From Gemmata massiliana (GTDB taxonomy: Bacteria > Planctomycetota > Planctomycetia > Gemmatales > Gemmataceae): 64,000 nt of DNA. The stretch spans positions 208,536 through 272,535 of the forward strand of contig HG799467.1 in assembly GCA_000531095.1 (NCBI GenBank). The letters are read 5' to 3'. Position numbers and translations under genes: made by a program. This document shows, one piece after another, positions 61,653-64,000 of the stretch (the first letter of the stretch is position 1; each line of letters begins with the position of its first letter). The notes under the pieces were generated by a model. That model did no database searches and was not told where the DNA came from. It worked only from the letters and a program-made list of their open reading frames with translations.

Positions 61653-62550
61653 TCGGGGCGCGAAGCCGTTCCCAGGGGACGAACACCGCGTAGCACGCGA
61701 GTGAGTACAGCGCGAAATGGCCCACTTCCATTGTGAACAACGTTCCGACGTGGAAGAGCACGCCGAGCGCGAGCGTCGCGGTTCGCGTGCGCTTGAGCAC
61801 AGCAAGAACGGGGAACCCGAGTTCCCACACGAGCGTTACGAGGGCCGAGAGCCGGTGGAGCCACACGGGGAACTGGTCCGCGGCGCTGGGGCACAGGGAC
61901 CACGCGAGGTCGTGCGAGGTCCAGTACATCGCGAACCCGCTCCGCCACAACGGGCTGATGCCCTTGTAGTAGCCGCAGAAGAAGTACATCACCGCGAGTT
62001 GCACGAAGAGCACTTTGACCGGCCAGCCCGGAACGAGCACCGGGCGCGGGTCGTTTTTGCCGCGCACCGACGAAACGCCCCACACCGCGCCCGAGCAACT
62101 CACCGCGATCATCAAAAAGAGTGTGTGACGCAGGCGGTCGCCGCCGTTGTGAAGACCCGGGTTGAGGTTCCACACGGAGAGGGCACAGATCCATACGATC
62201 AGCCCCGAAACGAGTGGGCGCCAGCCGATTAATAGTGCAACTGCCGAAGCGATCCACACGCCGAACAGCGCTTGCCCGCCCCATTCGGCCGGGAGCCAGC
62301 GCAAAACCGACCAGTACATGTGGTCGGCACGGAACCGACCGTCGTAGAGGCGCTGGCTAATTGCGTCCGGTCCGAAGAACGCAGTGAAGTGTGGCAGGTA
62401 TTCGACAAAGATGTCCACGAGCAGCACAAGTGCCGTCGCGATCCGGAGCGCGGCGACGCGCTCGGCGGGCACCCGTTCGGTCCACCAGTTCCACCGTGAC
62501 AGCGGCCACGGGAACCAGGGCTGTGTGCCGATGAGTCGCGCGCTACTCAC
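61630..62550 (-). CDS. HTTM domain membrane protein (vitamin K-dependent carboxylase-like), short form
   Basis: 306 residues from GTG 62550, which overlaps the partner gene stop by 4 bases (GTGA). Membrane helices at about 28-48, 75-95, 100-125, 135-155, 195-215, 240-262 and 270-295. HTTM features: the first helix RVAALRIATALVLLVDIFVE, WNLNPGLHNGGDRLRHTLFL, then VQLAVMYFFCGYYKGISPLW. It lacks the 220-residue charged insert of the long form at 12751-14667. Its 3-prime end overlaps selA (convergent) by 23 bases. Enzymatic role unproven. Confidence 0.85.
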   Translation of the reverse strand: MSSARLIGTQPWFPWPLSRWNWWTERVPAERVAALRIATALVLLVDIFVEYLPHFTAFFGPDAISQRLYDGRFRADHMYWSVLRWLPAEWGGQALFGVWIASAVALLIGWRPLVSGLIVWICALSVWNLNPGLHNGGDRLRHTLFLMIAVSCSGAVWGVSSVRGKNDPRPVLVPGWPVKVLFVQLAVMYFFCGYYKGISPLWRSGFAMYWTSHDLAWSLCPSAADQFPVWLHRLSALVTLVWELGFPVLAVLKRTRTATLALGVLFHVGTLFTMEVGHFALYSLACYAVFVPWERLRAPTTSEPPK

Positions 62551-63329
62551 GGCGCCACCCCCACCGGAACGAACTCCATTTTCGTCACGTCGAACGCATC
62601 GACCGCGTTGGTGTCGGGCCACCACCGGGCGAACGGGCGCTCGGTCACCGTGCGCGGGGAATCGTGCGGTTCATCCGGATTCGGCGTGGTGATGTACCGG
62701 TGTTTCAGAATCACCACATGCGGGCGGTCGCGGTGCGGGTTGTCGGCGAGGTACTCTTTTAAACGCGAATCGAGCCAGGCGCGGATCTCGCGGCGCGAGG
62801 CACGCACGATGTCCGGCAGATCGGACCAGAGGTCCGGCCGTTCCGCAATTATCTCTGGGGATGCGTACCACACCGGAATCACGAATTGCGACTCAAAGTG
62901 AAAGTGCCGGCACTGAACAAGTGGGGCGCGGTACGCGGTGCTTATGTAAGTTCGTGGTTCGTAGTGCGACAGCAGCGTATCGCGGGTGCCGTCGTCCCAT
63001 TGAAATTCTGTGCTCGCAAACACCGAGTACGGTGGCGTACCCGGCGCGAACATCGCCCATCCTTGCTCCTGCCCGGATACTTCGGACCAGAACGTGAGTA
63101 GCTCACTGGCACGCTCCGCGGTCCGCTGGAGCGGTTCGGACGTGGTGAACGTTCCTTTGGCTTGGTAACCGTAGGTGATCGGTTCGAGTGGCGGCTCGGA
63201 CGGGCGGAGCGGTACGAACACCACGAAATTCGCAGCAACGATGTAAACGAGTTGCCATGTGGCGAACAGCCCCACCAGTACGGCGAAGCCGCGGCGCACG
63301 CGCGACGGATTCGGGTTCGGGTCTGTCAT
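62547..63329 (-). CDS. Membrane partner protein of the HTTM gene (small form)
   Basis: 260 residues from ATG 63329; a longer in-frame start at 63371 (14 codons) is possible. One N-terminal helix (about 12-35), then a soluble extracytoplasmic domain. The motif WAMFAPGTPPYSVFASTEFQ just after the helix is the family-type 'MFaP.p' seen next to HTTM genes, and matches in place the FYSPEPGPAS of the large partner at 14827-16149. WLDSRLKEYLADNPHRDRPH, then VVILKHRYITTPNP follows. Translationally coupled to the HTTM gene. Confidence 0.75.
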   Translation of the reverse strand: MTDPNPNPSRVRRGFAVLVGLFATWQLVYIVAANFVVFVPLRPSEPPLEPITYGYQAKGTFTTSEPLQRTAERASELLTFWSEVSGQEQGWAMFAPGTPPYSVFASTEFQWDDGTRDTLLSHYEPRTYISTAYRAPLVQCRHFHFESQFVIPVWYASPEIIAERPDLWSDLPDIVRASRREIRAWLDSRLKEYLADNPHRDRPHVVILKHRYITTPNPDEPHDSPRTVTERPFARWWPDTNAVDAFDVTKMEFVPVGVAP

Positions 63330-63466
63330 CGGGTGGTCGCGAGTAACGGGTGTTTCGGAAACGTAGCACACCTTCGGGCACGCGGCCGGCTACACCTTTC
63401 CTCCCATGCGTAAAATGCCCGTATCAGGTTCCCGCGTTCACGGACCACAGACTCACGGACCGTTCG

Positions 63467-64000
63467 ATGACAACCGCAACTTCGGTTCCCGCGCCGGCAG
63501 AGTACCAGTCCGCACTCACGGGCGCGGCGCTTTTCGATACTTCCGGGGCCGCCAAACTCCTACTAACCGGCCCCGATGCGCCGATGTTCCTCGGCAACCT
63601 CAGTACCAACGACATTAAGGCGCTTCCATTGGGTGGTGGAGTCGAGGCGTACTTCTGCGATGCACGAGCGAAGGTGAAGTTCCAGGCGTGGATCTATCAC
63701 GTTCGACTGAGCGATGCCCGCCACGCGATGTGGATCGAAACGACCCCCGGGCGCAACACAGAACTGGTGCAATACCTCGACCGATACCTCATCTCGGAGC
63801 AGGTTGAAATCGCTGATCGCACCGCGGACTTCGCGCAGTTCCACCTCGCCGGGCCGAAGGCCGCGGCCGTACTCGGTGCCGCGCTCGGAGAAGCGGTGCC
63901 GGAACTGCCCGAGTTCGCCCACATGGAACGCACGTTCGGGCGCGACGCGACGTGCTCCCTGCGCCGGCGCGATCAACTCGGCGTGCCGGGGTTTGACATC
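63467..64000 (+). CDS. GcvT/YgfZ-like folate-binding protein, partial
   Basis: The frame from ATG 63467 stays open to the window end (178 codons). The sequence begins MTTATSVPAPAEYQSALTGA, then ALFDTSGAAKLLLTGPDAPM and LGNLSTNDIKALPLGGGVEA, the first domain of the aminomethyltransferase fold. It then reads AYFCDARAKVKFQAWIYH, LVQYLDRYLISEQVEIADRT and FHLAGPKAAAVLGAALGEAV. The pattern fits YgfZ/IbaG-type proteins that act with tetrahydrofolate in Fe-S cluster repair, though the C-terminal CgwG-type motif is beyond the edge. The 3-prime part is missing. Confidence 0.75.
   Translation, partial: MTTATSVPAPAEYQSALTGAALFDTSGAAKLLLTGPDAPMFLGNLSTNDIKALPLGGGVEAYFCDARAKVKFQAWIYHVRLSDARHAMWIETTPGRNTELVQYLDRYLISEQVEIADRTADFAQFHLAGPKAAAVLGAALGEAVPELPEFAHMERTFGRDATCSLRRRDQLGVPGFDI

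Overview
The window looks like chromosome of a Gemmata-type planctomycete (family Gemmataceae). It is GC-rich and carries lineage markers: a TIGR02996 repeat-companion domain protein (5309-5938), the 'MTEAEWL' paralogous family (11517-12317), a DUF1559 pseudopilin-type protein (25166-26062), DUF1573 and DUF2617 proteins, an LCCL-domain protein, a planctomycete-type EF-P with Asn at position 34, and two HTTM (vitamin K-dependent carboxylase-like) proteins. No rRNA, phage or CRISPR array is seen. There is one tRNA, tRNA-Lys(TTT) at 32350-32422.

Layout. 1-6.6 kb: a ribokinase cut by the left edge, an aquaporin-arsC pair that looks like an arsenic detoxification unit, and small enzymes and efp. 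6.8-11.3 kb: a secreted alpha/beta hydrolase, a PafA-like phosphatase and a DUF3467 protein. 12.7-16.1 kb: a membrane pair, HTTM protein plus partner; a second such pair lies at 61.6-63.3 kb. 16.5-18.6 kb: a Cys/His/Gly-repeat protein, DUF2617 and a nucleotidyltransferase. 18.8-21.4 kb: a decayed IS5-type element beside the remnant of a heavy-metal RND pump. 21.7-26.1 kb: a six-gene co-directional cluster of two DUF1573 proteins, a 10-cysteine secreted peptide, a membrane-anchored protein, a MauE-thioredoxin fusion and a DUF1559 protein; this is my best candidate for an undescribed export or redox system. 26.3-29.6 kb: a PepSY-like protein, response regulator, histidine kinase and Tat-exported phosphatase in one operon. 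31-34.2 kb: two decayed transposases flanking tRNA-Lys. 34.4-40.9 kb: an OprB porin, a frameshifted lipoprotein, dapA with one extra base, an O-methyltransferase, a lipoprotein and DUF2752.

40.9-64 kb is mostly housekeeping: tilS (interrupted by GC-rich hairpin repeats), purH, an M42 peptidase, a Ser/Thr kinase, greA, an FHA protein, glgC, a Nudix hydrolase, a site-2 protease, hisS (with a compositionally foreign middle), a PD-(D/E)XK-like protein, a sugar phosphate isomerase-like protein, an OxyR-like regulator, selA, the second HTTM pair and a GcvT/YgfZ-like gene cut by the right edge.

Two themes cut across the window. First, several families of GC-rich inverted repeats sit in intergenic gaps and, in one case, inside a gene. 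Second, several genes carry frameshifts (ribokinase, the RND pump, all transposases, the 36-kb lipoprotein, dapA, tilS). For the transposases and the pump, decay is likely. For dapA and the left-edge ribokinase, sequencing indels are an equally good explanation. All family calls come from reading the translated sequence; no database search was run.
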